A stretch of DNA of 64,000 nucleotides. Origin: Natrialba swarupiae (GTDB lineage: Archaea > Halobacteriota > Halobacteria > Halobacteriales > Natrialbaceae). The notes under the pieces were generated by a model that worked only from the letters and a program-made list of their open reading frames with translations, was not told the origin of the DNA and did no database searches. The stretch lies in contig NZ_VTAW01000015.1 in NCBI RefSeq assembly GCF_008245225.1, positions 1-64,000 on the forward strand, in the 5' to 3' direction. The translations under genes and the position numbers were made by a program. Of the stretch, positions 7,670 to 16,147 are shown in pieces (position 1 is the first letter of the stretch; every line of letters begins with the position of its first letter).

Positions 7670-8791
7670 ATGTCGCCAGGACCTCAGCCAGTTACAGTTA
7701 CATTGACCGCTCAAGATCGAGCCGATCTTGAGGCGGTCACTCGCAAAGCAACCAGTTCACAACGGGATGGATTCCGCGCACGTATTATCCTCCTCGCCGC
7801 TAACGGATACAACAATACCGAAATCGCCGTAGAGCTCTCTTGTACACGTAAAACCGTCCGTAAATGGCGCGGTCGCTTTGCCGACGCTGGCCGGGCCGGG
7901 CTCGCGGATGCGTCCCGGCCCGGCCGACCACCGATCTACGATGATGCTGTTCGAGCCCATATCACTGCCCTCGCGTGTGAACTCCCCACTACACATGAGC
8001 TGCCACTGTCCCGGTTGAGCAGCACCGATATTCACATGATTGCTGTCTGTGAGCTTGATCCTTGTCCCTCGCCATCAACGATCGCCGCCTGGCTCAGGCA
8101 GGCGGCGATCAAACCCTGGACCACTACCTCCTGGAAGACACCACGTGATCCAGAATTCGCACAGAAGGCCGCACCAGTCCTTGACCTGTATAACGGTACG
8201 TGGAAGGATGAGCAACTCACGGATCGAGATGTGATCATCTGTGCTGACGAAAAGACGGCACTTACCGCCCGGTCCCGGCAGCGCCAGCCGCCGGGACCGG
8301 GACGGCCCGTCCGTGTTGAACACGAGTACGAACGCAATGGTGCCTGTACCTATCAGGCAGCACTCTTCGCCACAACGGGTGAAGTCCATGGTCACTGTGT
8401 CACTCGGAACACCCGTGCGAACTTTGAGCGGCTTGTTGAGGAGGTCATGGATCACCCGATCTGCACATCGGCAGATCGGGTGTTTTGGGTACTCGACAAC
8501 GGTAGTGCTCACCATCCAAACACGTTCACGTGGTGGCTGAAGAAACACTACGACAACGTGGAGGTACTGCATCTGCCTACGGGCGCGTCGTGGTTGAATC
8601 AGATCGAGCTGTACTTTTCGATAGTGACGCGCAAAGCGTTGACCGGGAGCAGCTTCGAGTCGATTGCTGATCTGATGCGCCAGATGTCTGGGTTTGAAGT
8701 GCTCTGGAACGCGGTTCCAGAGCCCTTCGAGTGGACATACACAACAGAGCAGCTGAACAGACGGCTTGAGAACCTCCCTGCGGTAGGGTAA
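7670..8791 (+). CDS. IS630 family transposase
   Basis: 373 residues from ATG 7670; GTG 7661 is an alternative. A helix-turn-helix of the winged type occupies about residues 15-90 (NNTEIAVELSCTRKTVRKW, then GLADASRPGRPP). The DDE domain follows with D in CADEKT (about 193), D in VLDNGSAHH (about 275) and E in LNQIELYFS (about 312). The full length and intact catalytic residues suggest it may still be active. Several perfect hairpins are built into the codons, including one over the conserved GLADASRPGRP motif, so they come from codon choice rather than inserted DNA. Confidence 0.93.
   Translation: MSPGPQPVTVTLTAQDRADLEAVTRKATSSQRDGFRARIILLAANGYNNTEIAVELSCTRKTVRKWRGRFADAGRAGLADASRPGRPPIYDDAVRAHITALACELPTTHELPLSRLSSTDIHMIAVCELDPCPSPSTIAAWLRQAAIKPWTTTSWKTPRDPEFAQKAAPVLDLYNGTWKDEQLTDRDVIICADEKTALTARSRQRQPPGPGRPVRVEHEYERNGACTYQAALFATTGEVHGHCVTRNTRANFERLVEEVMDHPICTSADRVFWVLDNGSAHHPNTFTWWLKKHYDNVEVLHLPTGASWLNQIELYFSIVTRKALTGSSFESIADLMRQMSGFEVLWNAVPEPFEWTYTTEQLNRRLENLPAVG
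7705..8723 (+). repeat. Six long hairpins within the transposase gene
   Basis: Inverted repeats: 7705-7738 (about 15 bp, one bulge), 7889-7900/7914-7925 (12 bp), 8080-8091/8099-8110 (12 bp), 8268-8279/8290-8301 (12 bp), 8453-8464/8471-8482 (12 bp) and 8701-8710/8714-8723 (10 bp, 3-nt loop). All arms except the first are perfect. Such a density is far above what chance gives in about 1 kb. Confidence 0.9.
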
Positions 8792-8816
8792 AGCTCGTTG
8801 GACGCCATTAGGTAGT

Positions 8817-9182
8817 ATGGCTTCAATTCCTACGATAGAACGTCAGAAACTTGGAGATCGGCTTGAGACCCACGCGCGCACCGCGTGGGACGAGCGGTGC
8901 GCGCGTGTAGATGTTCGCTTCCGTGGCGAATATGCATACATTGACGCGCTGGAGAGCGATCCATGGATTGCTCCCTCCGTACCTGAAGAAGAGAAAGAAC
9001 GGATTCGTCAGATGCCAACGAAACTGTGCCGACTGACGTGGACAGGTGATCCCGACTCGTGGGGCTTTGCCTTCTACAAGTACAGCGATGACCGGTACGA
9101 GCCGTCGATTTCTCTCGACGGCTCGTTCGCTGGCTCACCAGAATCGTGCTTTGACACCGCTGCGCAGCTCTACCTCCAATAG
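8817..9182 (+). CDS. Small IS630-associated protein of unknown function
   Basis: 121 residues, encoded inside the IS630 ends, 25 bp after the transposase. No catalytic motif is recognised. The N-terminal half (QKLGDRLETHARTAWDERC, then VDVRFRGEYAYIDAL) resembles small proteins found beside haloarchaeal insertion sequences, as far as recalled. A second half carries PTKLCRLTWTGDPDSWGFAFYK. Two perfect hairpins (8871-8907, 13-bp arms; 9097-9126, 12-bp arms) lie in the coding sequence. It is probably a passenger or accessory of the element, not a chemotaxis gene. Confidence 0.75.
   Translation: MASIPTIERQKLGDRLETHARTAWDERCARVDVRFRGEYAYIDALESDPWIAPSVPEEEKERIRQMPTKLCRLTWTGDPDSWGFAFYKYSDDRYEPSISLDGSFAGSPESCFDTAAQLYLQ
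8871..9126 (+). repeat. Two perfect hairpins within the IS passenger gene
   Basis: CACGCGCGCACCG (8871-8883) pairs with 8895-8907; ACGAGCCGTCGA (9097-9108) pairs with 9115-9126 over a 6-nt loop. Confidence 0.9.
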
Positions 9183-9191
9183 GGAGCGCTA

Positions 9192-9224
9192 CTGGGTACG
9201 AATTTACTGGACGGTCCACTCAGT
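9192..9224 (-). repeat. Right terminal inverted repeat of the IS630 element
   Basis: Reverse complement of the left terminal repeat at 7570-7602 with about four mismatches. Confidence 0.8.
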
Positions 9225-9226
9225 AC

Positions 9227-9300
9227 CGTCCCAAGCGTCGACTGATGAGTAAAATCAGTCACCCACACACGGTTTCACCCATCAGTGCAGGCTTGGGACG
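9227..9300. repeat. Inverted repeat just outside the IS right end
   Basis: Arms 9227-9247 (CGTCCCAAG-5 nt-ACTGATG) and 9280-9300 (CATCAGT-5 nt-CTTGGGACG) pair except for the internal 5 nt. ACTCAGT(A) flanks both sides (9219 and 9303), echoing the IS terminal repeat. This may be a miniature element or a scar of a related insertion. Confidence 0.65.
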
Positions 9301-9315
9301 CCACTCAGTATCGAG

Positions 9316-10026
9316 TCAGCGGTCGTCGGTTCGGTTCTCGTCGGATCCTCGGTTCGACGAATCGGTCCCGTCCGAGTCGTCTGTCGGCTCTTTCCGTGGT
9401 GTCGTCCCGTCACCTTCGTCGCCGCTCGCTCCGGTGGTGTCCCGTTCGTTTGCGGTTCGATCGCCGCCTTCGGCCTCGTTCTCTGGCTCGTCGGTCGACT
9501 CCTCGCGGTCGGTGCGCTGGTGACTATCCCCGAGAGACCGACCGAACACCGATTGGTCCTCGTCCGACCCGCTCTGCGGTCTGGCTCCACCGCCCCTCTC
9601 GAGAAACGAGGGTTGTCCGACCCGATCGGTGCTGTCGTCCGGTCGGGAATCGACCGCCATACGGCGAAGTGCAGCGGGGACGGTCGTCTCCTCGAAGATA
9701 TCCGCGTCAGGGTCGATGTCGTCGAATTCGTCGTCCTCACCCCGGTCGGGCGCTTCGACGACTGTTTTTTTCTCGACGAGCATCTCCCAGACCTCGTCGT
9801 CGTCGGCCGATTCATGCACTTCTCTCGCCTCGTTTCGCCCCTTCTGGTAGGCCAGATCGACGAAGCTCTGAGCGTAACTCGTCTCCGTCTGGGACTCGAG
9901 GCGCTCGAGTTCGCCCGGATGCGTTTCGCCAAGCCGTGCCGCCACGCCGAGTGCGAACGCACGTCGGACGACCTCTTCGCGGTCGTCGATGCGCTCCCAG
10001 TCGGTGCCGAAGGCTCGTTCGTACAT
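9316..10026 (-). CDS. Acidic protein partner of the KaiC-like ATPase, unknown function
   Basis: 236 residues from ATG 10026, one base after the stop of the KaiC-like gene, so translation is probably coupled. Residues 1-80 look folded and helical (MYERAFGTDWERIDDREEVV, FALGVAARLGETHPGELERL, SYAQSFVDLAYQKGRNEA). A middle segment (WEMLVEKKTVVEAP, VPAALRRMAVDSRPDD) precedes a 100-residue low-complexity acidic, Gly/Thr/Ser-rich tail. No family is recognised. Its place between chemotaxis modules suggests a signalling or motility role, but that is inference from context. Confidence 0.8.
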   Translation of the reverse strand: MYERAFGTDWERIDDREEVVRRAFALGVAARLGETHPGELERLESQTETSYAQSFVDLAYQKGRNEAREVHESADDDEVWEMLVEKKTVVEAPDRGEDDEFDDIDPDADIFEETTVPAALRRMAVDSRPDDSTDRVGQPSFLERGGGARPQSGSDEDQSVFGRSLGDSHQRTDREESTDEPENEAEGGDRTANERDTTGASGDEGDGTTPRKEPTDDSDGTDSSNRGSDENRTDDR

Positions 10027-10027
10027 C

Positions 10028-10738
10028 TCAGCTCTGGATCTTCTCGCTGGGGTCGACGCGCAGTCCGTGATCCGTGAACTCGACCTTGCGGATATCACAG
10101 TCGATTTTCGTCCCCCGCATCTTGATGATCTGGATGCCCCGTGTCATCCCGCCGGACTCGAGGTAGTTGTGCATGAAGATGACGCCGTGAGCGAGATAGT
10201 GGCCGTCGGTGTAGGAGGTCGGGTCCGTCATCTCGGAGATCAAAAGCACCGTCGCGTCGGCTCGTTTCAGTTTCGTGAGGAACTTGATTAGCGCGTCGAG
10301 GTCGTCGGAGAAGTAGTACTCGAGCAACATCGCGGAGTCGATGACGAGTCGGTCCACGCCTTTCGATTCGACGAACGCGACGAGCTGGTTCGCCAGGTTG
10401 TCGACGCTTTTGGGAAACTCGCTCGAGTTCCGTGACGACGACGAGAGGAGACGTTTGGCCTCGCTCTCGAAGGCGTTTATCACCTTCACGTGGCCCGAGT
10501 TGACCGCCTGGTCGAATCCGAACGAGTAGTTACCGAGATCCGAGACCAGCTCCGCTTCGGTTTCGTGAAGCGTCAGAAACAGCGTCGTCTCGCCGTCGAT
10601 CGCCCCTTTCGTCACGAACTGTGCACAGAACGTCGTCTTCCCGCTTCCTGGGGGGCCGCTGATCACGTACAACCGGTCTTTCGGGATGCCGCCGTCGACC
10701 AGCGCGTCGAAGCCGGGTACGCCCGTTGTGATTCGCAT
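10028..10738 (-). CDS. KaiC-like RecA-superfamily ATPase (haloarchaeal 'HTR-like' type)
   Basis: 236 residues from ATG 10738. Single KaiC/RadA-like domain: TGVPGFDALVDGGIP at the start, Walker A GPPGSGKTTF, a catalytic-glutamate region FLTLHETEAEL, and Walker B RLVIDSAMLL. Proteins of this type in haloarchaea are often named HTR-like and are thought to act in signal transduction; ArlH is a distant relative. ATG 10738 sits 29 nt after an AT-rich TATA-like box (leaderless), and the family begins exactly here. It forms a tight pair with the acidic protein downstream. Confidence 0.88.
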   Translation of the reverse strand: MRITTGVPGFDALVDGGIPKDRLYVISGPPGSGKTTFCAQFVTKGAIDGETTLFLTLHETEAELVSDLGNYSFGFDQAVNSGHVKVINAFESEAKRLLSSSSRNSSEFPKSVDNLANQLVAFVESKGVDRLVIDSAMLLEYYFSDDLDALIKFLTKLKRADATVLLISEMTDPTSYTDGHYLAHGVIFMHNYLESGGMTRGIQIIKMRGTKIDCDIRKVEFTDHGLRVDPSEKIQS

Positions 10739-10760
10739 TATCAACGAACAGGTTTGTCTC

Positions 10761-10774
10761 GAATAAATAAATTC
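10761..10774 (-). promoter_or_regulatory. TATA-like box of the KaiC-like operon
   Basis: The minus strand reads GAATTTATTTATTC about 29 nt before ATG 10738, in an AT-rich patch within GC-rich DNA. Confidence 0.55.
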
Positions 10775-10801
10775 TGTATTTATATTGAGTTTCACAGCTG
10801 G

Positions 10802-10886
10802 GAAATAACGTCGGACGATACCGTTCCGGCGGAACCGCCGCCCGGGTCGGGGGTGCGCCGGAATTGACCGACAGGAAACCGTATGA
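10802..10886 (-). repeat. Dispersed GATACGG-type element, copy 3
   Basis: Read on the minus strand it starts TCATACGGTTTCCTGTCGGTC and continues TTCCGGCGCACCC and GGCGGTTCCGCCGG, matching the copy at 38594 nearly throughout. It lies 19 bp behind the stop of the large surface protein gene and ahead of the KaiC-like promoter. Confidence 0.7.
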
Positions 10887-10904
10887 CTCGCGTGCAACCG
10901 CCGG

Positions 10905-13781
10905 TTACGTGTGGTTCGCGATGAGGATCCCGTCGGTCCGGAGAACGACGCCGATATCGCCGGAAACTCCCTGAAAGACCTCCTCGTGAGCGGTGATGTC
11001 GTCGACGCCAGCACCGACTTTGAACTGGCTGACGTTCGGCAACGATCCGAGATCGCGGCGTTCGTCCGGACCCAGTTCCATGTCCTCGAGAACGACCGTG
11101 TCGTCGGCGGTCTGACAGCGGACGCGGACGGTCGCCGCTCGAGGCAGTTCGTTCTGGACGACGAGCGTTCCCGGGCCGAGCCCGAGAATCGACTTGAGCG
11201 TCCCGACGTCGCCGTTTTTCGCGGCGGTGACGACGGCAGCAAGTGTGGTCTTCGCACGCGATGCGGCGGCCTCTGCGTGTGCCCGAATGGTGTCGCCGTC
11301 CGGCGGGAAGTTCTCCGGATCGTTTCGATACAGGAGTGTCGCGGCGGTGACGAGCAAGACCATCACCACGAGTACGAAAAAGACGACGGCTCCCACGGCG
11401 ACGCGAAGCCAAGAGATCCCACTTTCCGGGTCTTCGACCGCTTCGCTCGGTTCGGATGGTTCGGCCGTTCCTGCAGGTTCGTCGTCGTCGGCGGGCTCGT
11501 CGTCGGATTCCGTCTCGTCAGGGTCGGCCGACGCCTCGGTTGGCTCCTGGGTACTGCCAGTGATCGAGAGTGACTCCGTCGCCGTATGGTTCTCGGTCGA
11601 TACCGAGTACTCGACCGTCTCCTCGCCCTCCGGTACCGTATCGGTGAACGTCACCGTCGTGTTCTCCACCGGGGGAAGGGTGGATCGATCGATGTGGACG
11701 AGTTCGTCGGCCGACTCGATTTCGATGTACTGCGTTCCCCCAGCGGCACCCTCGTTCGTAATCTCCGCGGTGATCGGAACCTCTTCTCCCGCTTCGGCGG
11801 ATTCCGGAAGCTCGATCTCCGTGACCTCGAAGCGTGGTGCGTCCGGTCGGACGGTCGCGGTCACTCGATCCTCGTCGTTCTCGCTTCTCGCGATCAGATC
11901 GACGACTGGTGGTTCGTTGCTTCCCGTCCGATAGCTAAACTGCTCGGTCGTCGTCTCGCCGACGCCGAGATTGATACTGGCGTTGTCCTGTCGTCGCTCG
12001 AGTCTGTTGTCCGGGTCGTCTCCCGCCCGGTCGACGATCAGCCGCACGTCCTGGGCGTCGGCGATGTCACCGATGTTCTGTATCGCGACGGTGGCCTGCA
12101 TCCGTTCTGACTCGTTTACCGGCGCGTTCGTCTCGAGGATCTCGACCTGGAAGCCGCTGCCGAACACCCGGACCGATTCGGACTGGCGATCGCCCGGCGT
12201 CCGAACGCCGGCAGTCACGTCCGGCGCATCGCCCTGGGTAGTCTCGTAGGTGAACGACTCCGAGACCGAATCGGAGCCCGGACCGGAAAGCGCCACGCTT
12301 CGCTCTTCGATCGTCTCGCCGTTCGCGTAGAAGACGACCGGGACGGTGTGAGAGCCGTCCGGCAGGTCGTCGTGTTCGATATCCGCCGTCAGCTCGAGGT
12401 CGTCGCCTTCCTCCGGTGCGTTCCAGCTGGTCAGATTCACCGTGGCCTCTTGTTTGTAGGCGTCCTCCGAGACGACCGGGACGGTTCGGTGGTCGACTCT
12501 GTTGTGCCACTCCGGATCGTCCGAAATGTCTCCGTCGAACACCGTGAGCCCGACGTCGACGTCCGGCCCGTCACCCTCACTCGTCGAGTAGGTGAACGTC
12601 TCCGTCGTCGACGAACTTCCGCCAACCGGATCGACCGCCCTGCTGCTGACACGGCTCCAGTCACCGTCCCGATCCTCGTCGACGAAAAACTCCATCAAAA
12701 ACTGATCGTCGTAGTCGTCACGCGGAACGTCTCCGATGCGCTCGAGTTCCGCCGTCACCTCGAGATCGTCGCCTTCGGCGGGCCGGTTGTGATCGGCGAC
12801 GTCGAGAACGATCTTCGCTTCCTCGACGTCGACGCTCGCGTGGTCGGGCGGTGCTGCGACACCGACGGTTCCCGGCGCTCCCCCGATACTGGAACTGATA
12901 TCGATCACCGGGGCGTCGCCGTTTTTCGTCTCGTAGCTCTCCGTCGTGGTCGTCGACTCCCTGTGTTGCAAGCTGACGCCCGACTCGAACTCCTCGACTG
13001 GGCCCGACTCGTTCGCCATAGTCACGGTAACCGTCCCGTCGAACTCGTGGTAGCCGAGGTACTCGACCTCGGTCGTCACATCGAGGGACTCACCCTCGGC
13101 GACTTCCGAGGTCGCTTCGAGGATCTCGAGTGACAGCCGGGGATCACCGTCGAAGCGGACGCGGTCGTCGTCCACCCGAAGGTGTTGATCCCCGTCGTCC
13201 TCGAGGACGACGAACCCATCGTCGTCGACGACGAGCGACGAGTTGACGAACTCGCCGTCCGAGACGAGGAGATCGGGTTCCTGGCCGTCGAACTGGTGGA
13301 TCTCCTTCCCGTCGACCGTGGCTTTCTCGCCGCTTTCGGTCCGGACGACGCCGTCGTCGATAGTCAACGTCTCACTCGAGTCCTCGACGTGGACGTACGG
13401 ATCGGCGGGACAGTCGCCCGCGAGCGAGCCGCTGACGACGTTGTCGTCACCGAATCGGACGACGACGCCGTCCGCCGCGGGATCACACTGCTCGTCGACC
13501 TGTAGCGGGACCTCAGGGCCGGCACCCACCGGATCGGCGTGACTCGTACCGGCCGACGCCGCGGCGACGCCGATCGATCCGACTGCCGCGAGAAAACCGA
13601 CGAGACAGACGATAACTGCGACGCGAACGAGCCGCCGGGACCACCGAGTCGGTCGGCGTGGCGGGACGGCCACCTCGGTCGATCGTCCGATCCGCGACCG
13701 GCTCGGCGATGGCTCTTCTTCATCCGGGTGCAGCGGTCCGACACACCCCTGTCCGGTATCGACTCGCCTCGGAGGGATCAC
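10905..13781 (-). CDS. Large membrane-anchored surface protein with repeated beta domains
   Basis: 958 residues from GTG 13781. A basic segment and hydrophobic stretch (about residues 50-76) form a signal or anchor. The long outer part contains several repeats of about 100-110 residues of the CARDB/adhesion beta-sandwich type, each with a phrase like 'EGDDLELTADIEH' and an ending like 'ESFTYETTQGDAPDV'. A Thr/Glu/Asp-rich stalk (about 745-790) leads to one transmembrane helix (about 795-820) and a cytoplasmic tail of some 140 residues that ends in a compact domain (GTLVVQNELPRAATVRVRC). A folded inner domain suggests signalling or scaffolding rather than plain adhesion. A TATA-like box about 29 nt upstream supports a leaderless GTG start. 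The function is unknown. Confidence 0.82.
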   Translation of the reverse strand: MIPPRRVDTGQGCVGPLHPDEEEPSPSRSRIGRSTEVAVPPRRPTRWSRRLVRVAVIVCLVGFLAAVGSIGVAAASAGTSHADPVGAGPEVPLQVDEQCDPAADGVVVRFGDDNVVSGSLAGDCPADPYVHVEDSSETLTIDDGVVRTESGEKATVDGKEIHQFDGQEPDLLVSDGEFVNSSLVVDDDGFVVLEDDGDQHLRVDDDRVRFDGDPRLSLEILEATSEVAEGESLDVTTEVEYLGYHEFDGTVTVTMANESGPVEEFESGVSLQHRESTTTTESYETKNGDAPVIDISSSIGGAPGTVGVAAPPDHASVDVEEAKIVLDVADHNRPAEGDDLEVTAELERIGDVPRDDYDDQFLMEFFVDEDRDGDWSRVSSRAVDPVGGSSSTTETFTYSTSEGDGPDVDVGLTVFDGDISDDPEWHNRVDHRTVPVVSEDAYKQEATVNLTSWNAPEEGDDLELTADIEHDDLPDGSHTVPVVFYANGETIEERSVALSGPGSDSVSESFTYETTQGDAPDVTAGVRTPGDRQSESVRVFGSGFQVEILETNAPVNESERMQATVAIQNIGDIADAQDVRLIVDRAGDDPDNRLERRQDNASINLGVGETTTEQFSYRTGSNEPPVVDLIARSENDEDRVTATVRPDAPRFEVTEIELPESAEAGEEVPITAEITNEGAAGGTQYIEIESADELVHIDRSTLPPVENTTVTFTDTVPEGEETVEYSVSTENHTATESLSITGSTQEPTEASADPDETESDDEPADDDEPAGTAEPSEPSEAVEDPESGISWLRVAVGAVVFFVLVVMVLLVTAATLLYRNDPENFPPDGDTIRAHAEAAASRAKTTLAAVVTAAKNGDVGTLKSILGLGPGTLVVQNELPRAATVRVRCQTADDTVVLEDMELGPDERRDLGSLPNVSQFKVGAGVDDITAHEEVFQGVSGDIGVVLRTDGILIANHT

Positions 13782-13805
13782 GATAGCGGCGATAGGGAAC
13801 CGACG

Positions 13806-13818
13806 TTTATTGTATTAT
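13806..13818 (-). promoter_or_regulatory. TATA-like box of the surface protein gene
   Basis: The minus strand reads ATAATACAATAAA about 29 nt before the GTG at 13781. Confidence 0.5.
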
Positions 13819-13912
13819 CGGCCACGCCCGCGACTCGAGGCGACCGGGTCGACGCATCCCGTGGGAATGGCCGACGCGTTTTTGACCTCCTGGCGTAATT
13901 CTCACACAACGT

Positions 13913-14572
13913 ATGCGAAAACCTCCTGTGGACACGGCTGACGCACCCGACGAGTCGGGACGACGCCACGACTCCGAGGAATCCGTGGCGAAATCGCGAC
14001 TCTCCCGCCGGCAGACGCTCGGTGCGGTCGGTTCGCTCACGCTTTCGCTCACCGCCGGCTGTCTGGGCGTACTTCCGGACGACACACGCGTCGCCGCCGA
14101 ACCCGAAGCGCCCGGCGACGACCCACAGGCGACCGCCGGGGAGTTTCACCACCTACTCGAGGACAACGGCATCACCGTCGACGAACTGTATCACGACACC
14201 GAGGACGACGATCTCGTCCTCTTCTACGAGTCCGACGCGACGAACCGAGAGGAGTCCGACGAGGAGATCGGGCTCATCTACGTCGTGTACCGGGATGGCA
14301 TCGTCGCCGAAGGGGGATCGTTCGATCACCTCTACACCGAAGTCGGCGATCGGTTCGAGGGACAGGTCGAAGGCTGGGGGGCGAACTCCCGGTGGGCACA
14401 GCGCGATCTCGACGGCGAGATCGGCGAAATGGCCGTCTGGAACGCGATCGTCGATACGATGGTCTATCCGGACGGAACGGGCCGCCACGGGGAGGAGTTA
14501 AGCGCTACCGGTGTCCACGACCACGAGTACGTCATCGGATCGAACACCAACGCCGACCGTCAGACGCTCTAA
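13913..14572 (+). CDS. Predicted Tat-exported lipoprotein, unknown function
   Basis: 219 residues. A twin-arginine motif (LSRRQTLGAVG, about residues 37-47) and a lipobox ending LTAGC (Cys near residue 55) mark a Tat-exported lipoprotein of haloarchaeal type. The start at 13913 gives a rather long n-region of about 36 residues, and an internal start cannot be excluded. The mature part is about 165 residues with no recognised motif; it is acidic and includes HHLLEDNGITVDELYHD and IGLIYVVYRDGIVAEGG. It is transcribed divergently from the surface protein gene, so the two may share regulation. Confidence 0.82.
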   Translation: MRKPPVDTADAPDESGRRHDSEESVAKSRLSRRQTLGAVGSLTLSLTAGCLGVLPDDTRVAAEPEAPGDDPQATAGEFHHLLEDNGITVDELYHDTEDDDLVLFYESDATNREESDEEIGLIYVVYRDGIVAEGGSFDHLYTEVGDRFEGQVEGWGANSRWAQRDLDGEIGEMAVWNAIVDTMVYPDGTGRHGEELSATGVHDHEYVIGSNTNADRQTL

Positions 14573-14887
14573 CATGATCGGGTCTACCCTGCCAGTACCA
14601 CCCTCCCGGGCGTGGTCTGCCGTGCGAACGCGAGACGGTCCGTCCGATTTCGGCCGGCAGTTCGGACTCGAGACGCCGCCACCGGTTCACCCCTCGACCG
14701 TCGGGGAAGATCGGTCCACGCGACGGCGCTCGATCCAGCAGCGACGGCGGGGGCCGGCGTCGTCGAGCAGGGGACCCACCCGTTCGAACTGCCCGCACAG
14801 CCGACATGAACAGAACTTTGAATACTCCTGGAGGTCGTATCTCCGCCCAACGTCGACGGTGGGGTCGGGACTGGCGTATACGCACAC
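14573..14887. other. Gap without a supported gene
   Basis: Between the lipoprotein and the HEAT-repeat gene. No family-like protein was recognised in any frame. CAGAACTTTGAATACT near 14812 could be the promoter of the HEAT-cheF pair. Confidence 0.5.
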
Positions 14888-16147
14888 ATGACGCTGTTTG
14901 AACTCGAACGAAACGCGGATTTCGAACAACTCACGACGTATCTCGAGCGAAGCTCGAACGCCGACATTCGCCGTCGTGCAGCCGAGATCCTCGGCAGTCT
15001 GGCACCGAAGGCCGACGAGACGATCGAGCCCAACAACGACCCCGTCGACGCCCTCATTACGGCGGCCCAGGAAGACGACGAGCAGAAGGTGAAAGCGGCG
15101 TCGATCGACGCCCTCGATCAGTACGGCCAGGACGCACTCGAGCAGTTCATCGGCGAGATCTCCGGGCAGGATCTCGACTCCGTCGCGCAGTGGAAGAAAG
15201 CGGAACTGCTCGCGAAGGGGTTAGACGCCGACCAGCCGGAGCTTCGGATGGCGGCCGCGACCGGCCTCGGCCGGATCGGCGAGGACAACGTCCTCGAGGC
15301 GCTGGTCGACCGCCTCGACGACCCGAACGCTCGCGTGCGAATGCGCGTCTCGCGCGCCCTCGCGCGAATCGAGGATCCACGGGCCATCCCGGCGCTCGCT
15401 CGCAAACTCCACGAGGATCAGTACGACGTCCGGGTCGAGATCGCGTACGCGCTCGCGGATATCGGGACCCAAAACGCGCTTCGCGAACTGGTCGACATCG
15501 CCGATGACGACGACGAGACGCTCCGTCGGATCGCGGTGGACGCGCTCGGGCGACTCGGGAGCGTCGAGGCGGTCGAGATCCTTGCCGAGGCGTTGAGCGA
15601 CGACGCGGAGGTCGTCCGCCGGACGGCGATGTTCTCGCTCGTCCAGTTGCTCTCTGAGGCTCCCGCGGATGCGAGTCACACGGTTCGGGAGAAGATCGTC
15701 GACGAACTCGAGGAGGCCAACGAACGCGAGGCGGTCCAGCCGCTGATCGAGATTCTCGATCGGAGTTCGGAGACCGCCCAGCGTCGAAACGCGGCGTGGC
15801 TGCTGGGGCGGATCGCCGACGAGGAGTACGTCCGCGAGGCCCAGGATGCGCTGATCGAGACGCTGGCAGACGACGACGAGATGACCTCGAAGTTCGCCGC
15901 GATGAGCCTCGCGTTGCTCGACGGCGAGGGCCTCGAGAAGCGGTTGCTCGAACTGGTCGAGAGCGACCGGGACGACGGGATGTGCGTGAAGGCGTTGTTC
16001 GTCCTCGGGAAGATCGGCGGCGATCGGTCCCGGGAGCGACTGTCGAAGTTCGTCGAGCAAACCGAGAACGATCGGCTGCGAAAGCGTGGGTTCTCCGCGC
16101 TGTCGAAGCTGGGTGGATTCGAGATGGCGGGTAGTGATCTCTCATGA
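14888..16147 (+). CDS. HEAT-repeat protein of the archaeal chemotaxis-archaellum interface
   Basis: 419 residues built of about ten PBS/HEAT-type helical repeats (recurring patterns such as 'MAAATGLGRIGEDNVLEAL', 'RIAVDALGRLGSVEAVEIL' and 'NAAWLLGRIADEEYV'). Halobacterium salinarum has a HEAT-repeat gene beside cheF whose product belongs to the group of archaeal-specific proteins linking Che proteins with the archaellum. The stop overlaps the cheF ATG by 4 bp (ATGA), so the two are translationally coupled. The repeats make it a likely protein-binding scaffold with no enzyme motif. Confidence 0.88.
   Translation: MTLFELERNADFEQLTTYLERSSNADIRRRAAEILGSLAPKADETIEPNNDPVDALITAAQEDDEQKVKAASIDALDQYGQDALEQFIGEISGQDLDSVAQWKKAELLAKGLDADQPELRMAAATGLGRIGEDNVLEALVDRLDDPNARVRMRVSRALARIEDPRAIPALARKLHEDQYDVRVEIAYALADIGTQNALRELVDIADDDDETLRRIAVDALGRLGSVEAVEILAEALSDDAEVVRRTAMFSLVQLLSEAPADASHTVREKIVDELEEANEREAVQPLIEILDRSSETAQRRNAAWLLGRIADEEYVREAQDALIETLADDDEMTSKFAAMSLALLDGEGLEKRLLELVESDRDDGMCVKALFVLGKIGGDRSRERLSKFVEQTENDRLRKRGFSALSKLGGFEMAGSDLS

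Larger units (their letters stand above)
7571..9223 (+). mobile_element. IS630-type insertion sequence, about 1.65 kb
   Basis: The element has imperfect terminal inverted repeats of about 33 bp: left 7570-7602 (ACTCAGTGGACCATCCAG..) and right 9192-9224, whose reverse complement reads ACTGAGTGGACCGTCCAG... It holds a transposase and a second small gene. IS630 elements insert at TA; the right end is followed by TA but the left is preceded by CA, so the duplication is imperfect or one end has mutated. The reading frames inside are full of long hairpins, listed separately. Confidence 0.85.

Noticed and set aside
14612-14809. Short plus-strand reading frame before the HEAT-repeat gene
   Set aside because: No family pattern, arginine-rich composition typical of out-of-frame haloarchaeal DNA, and no promoter at the right distance.
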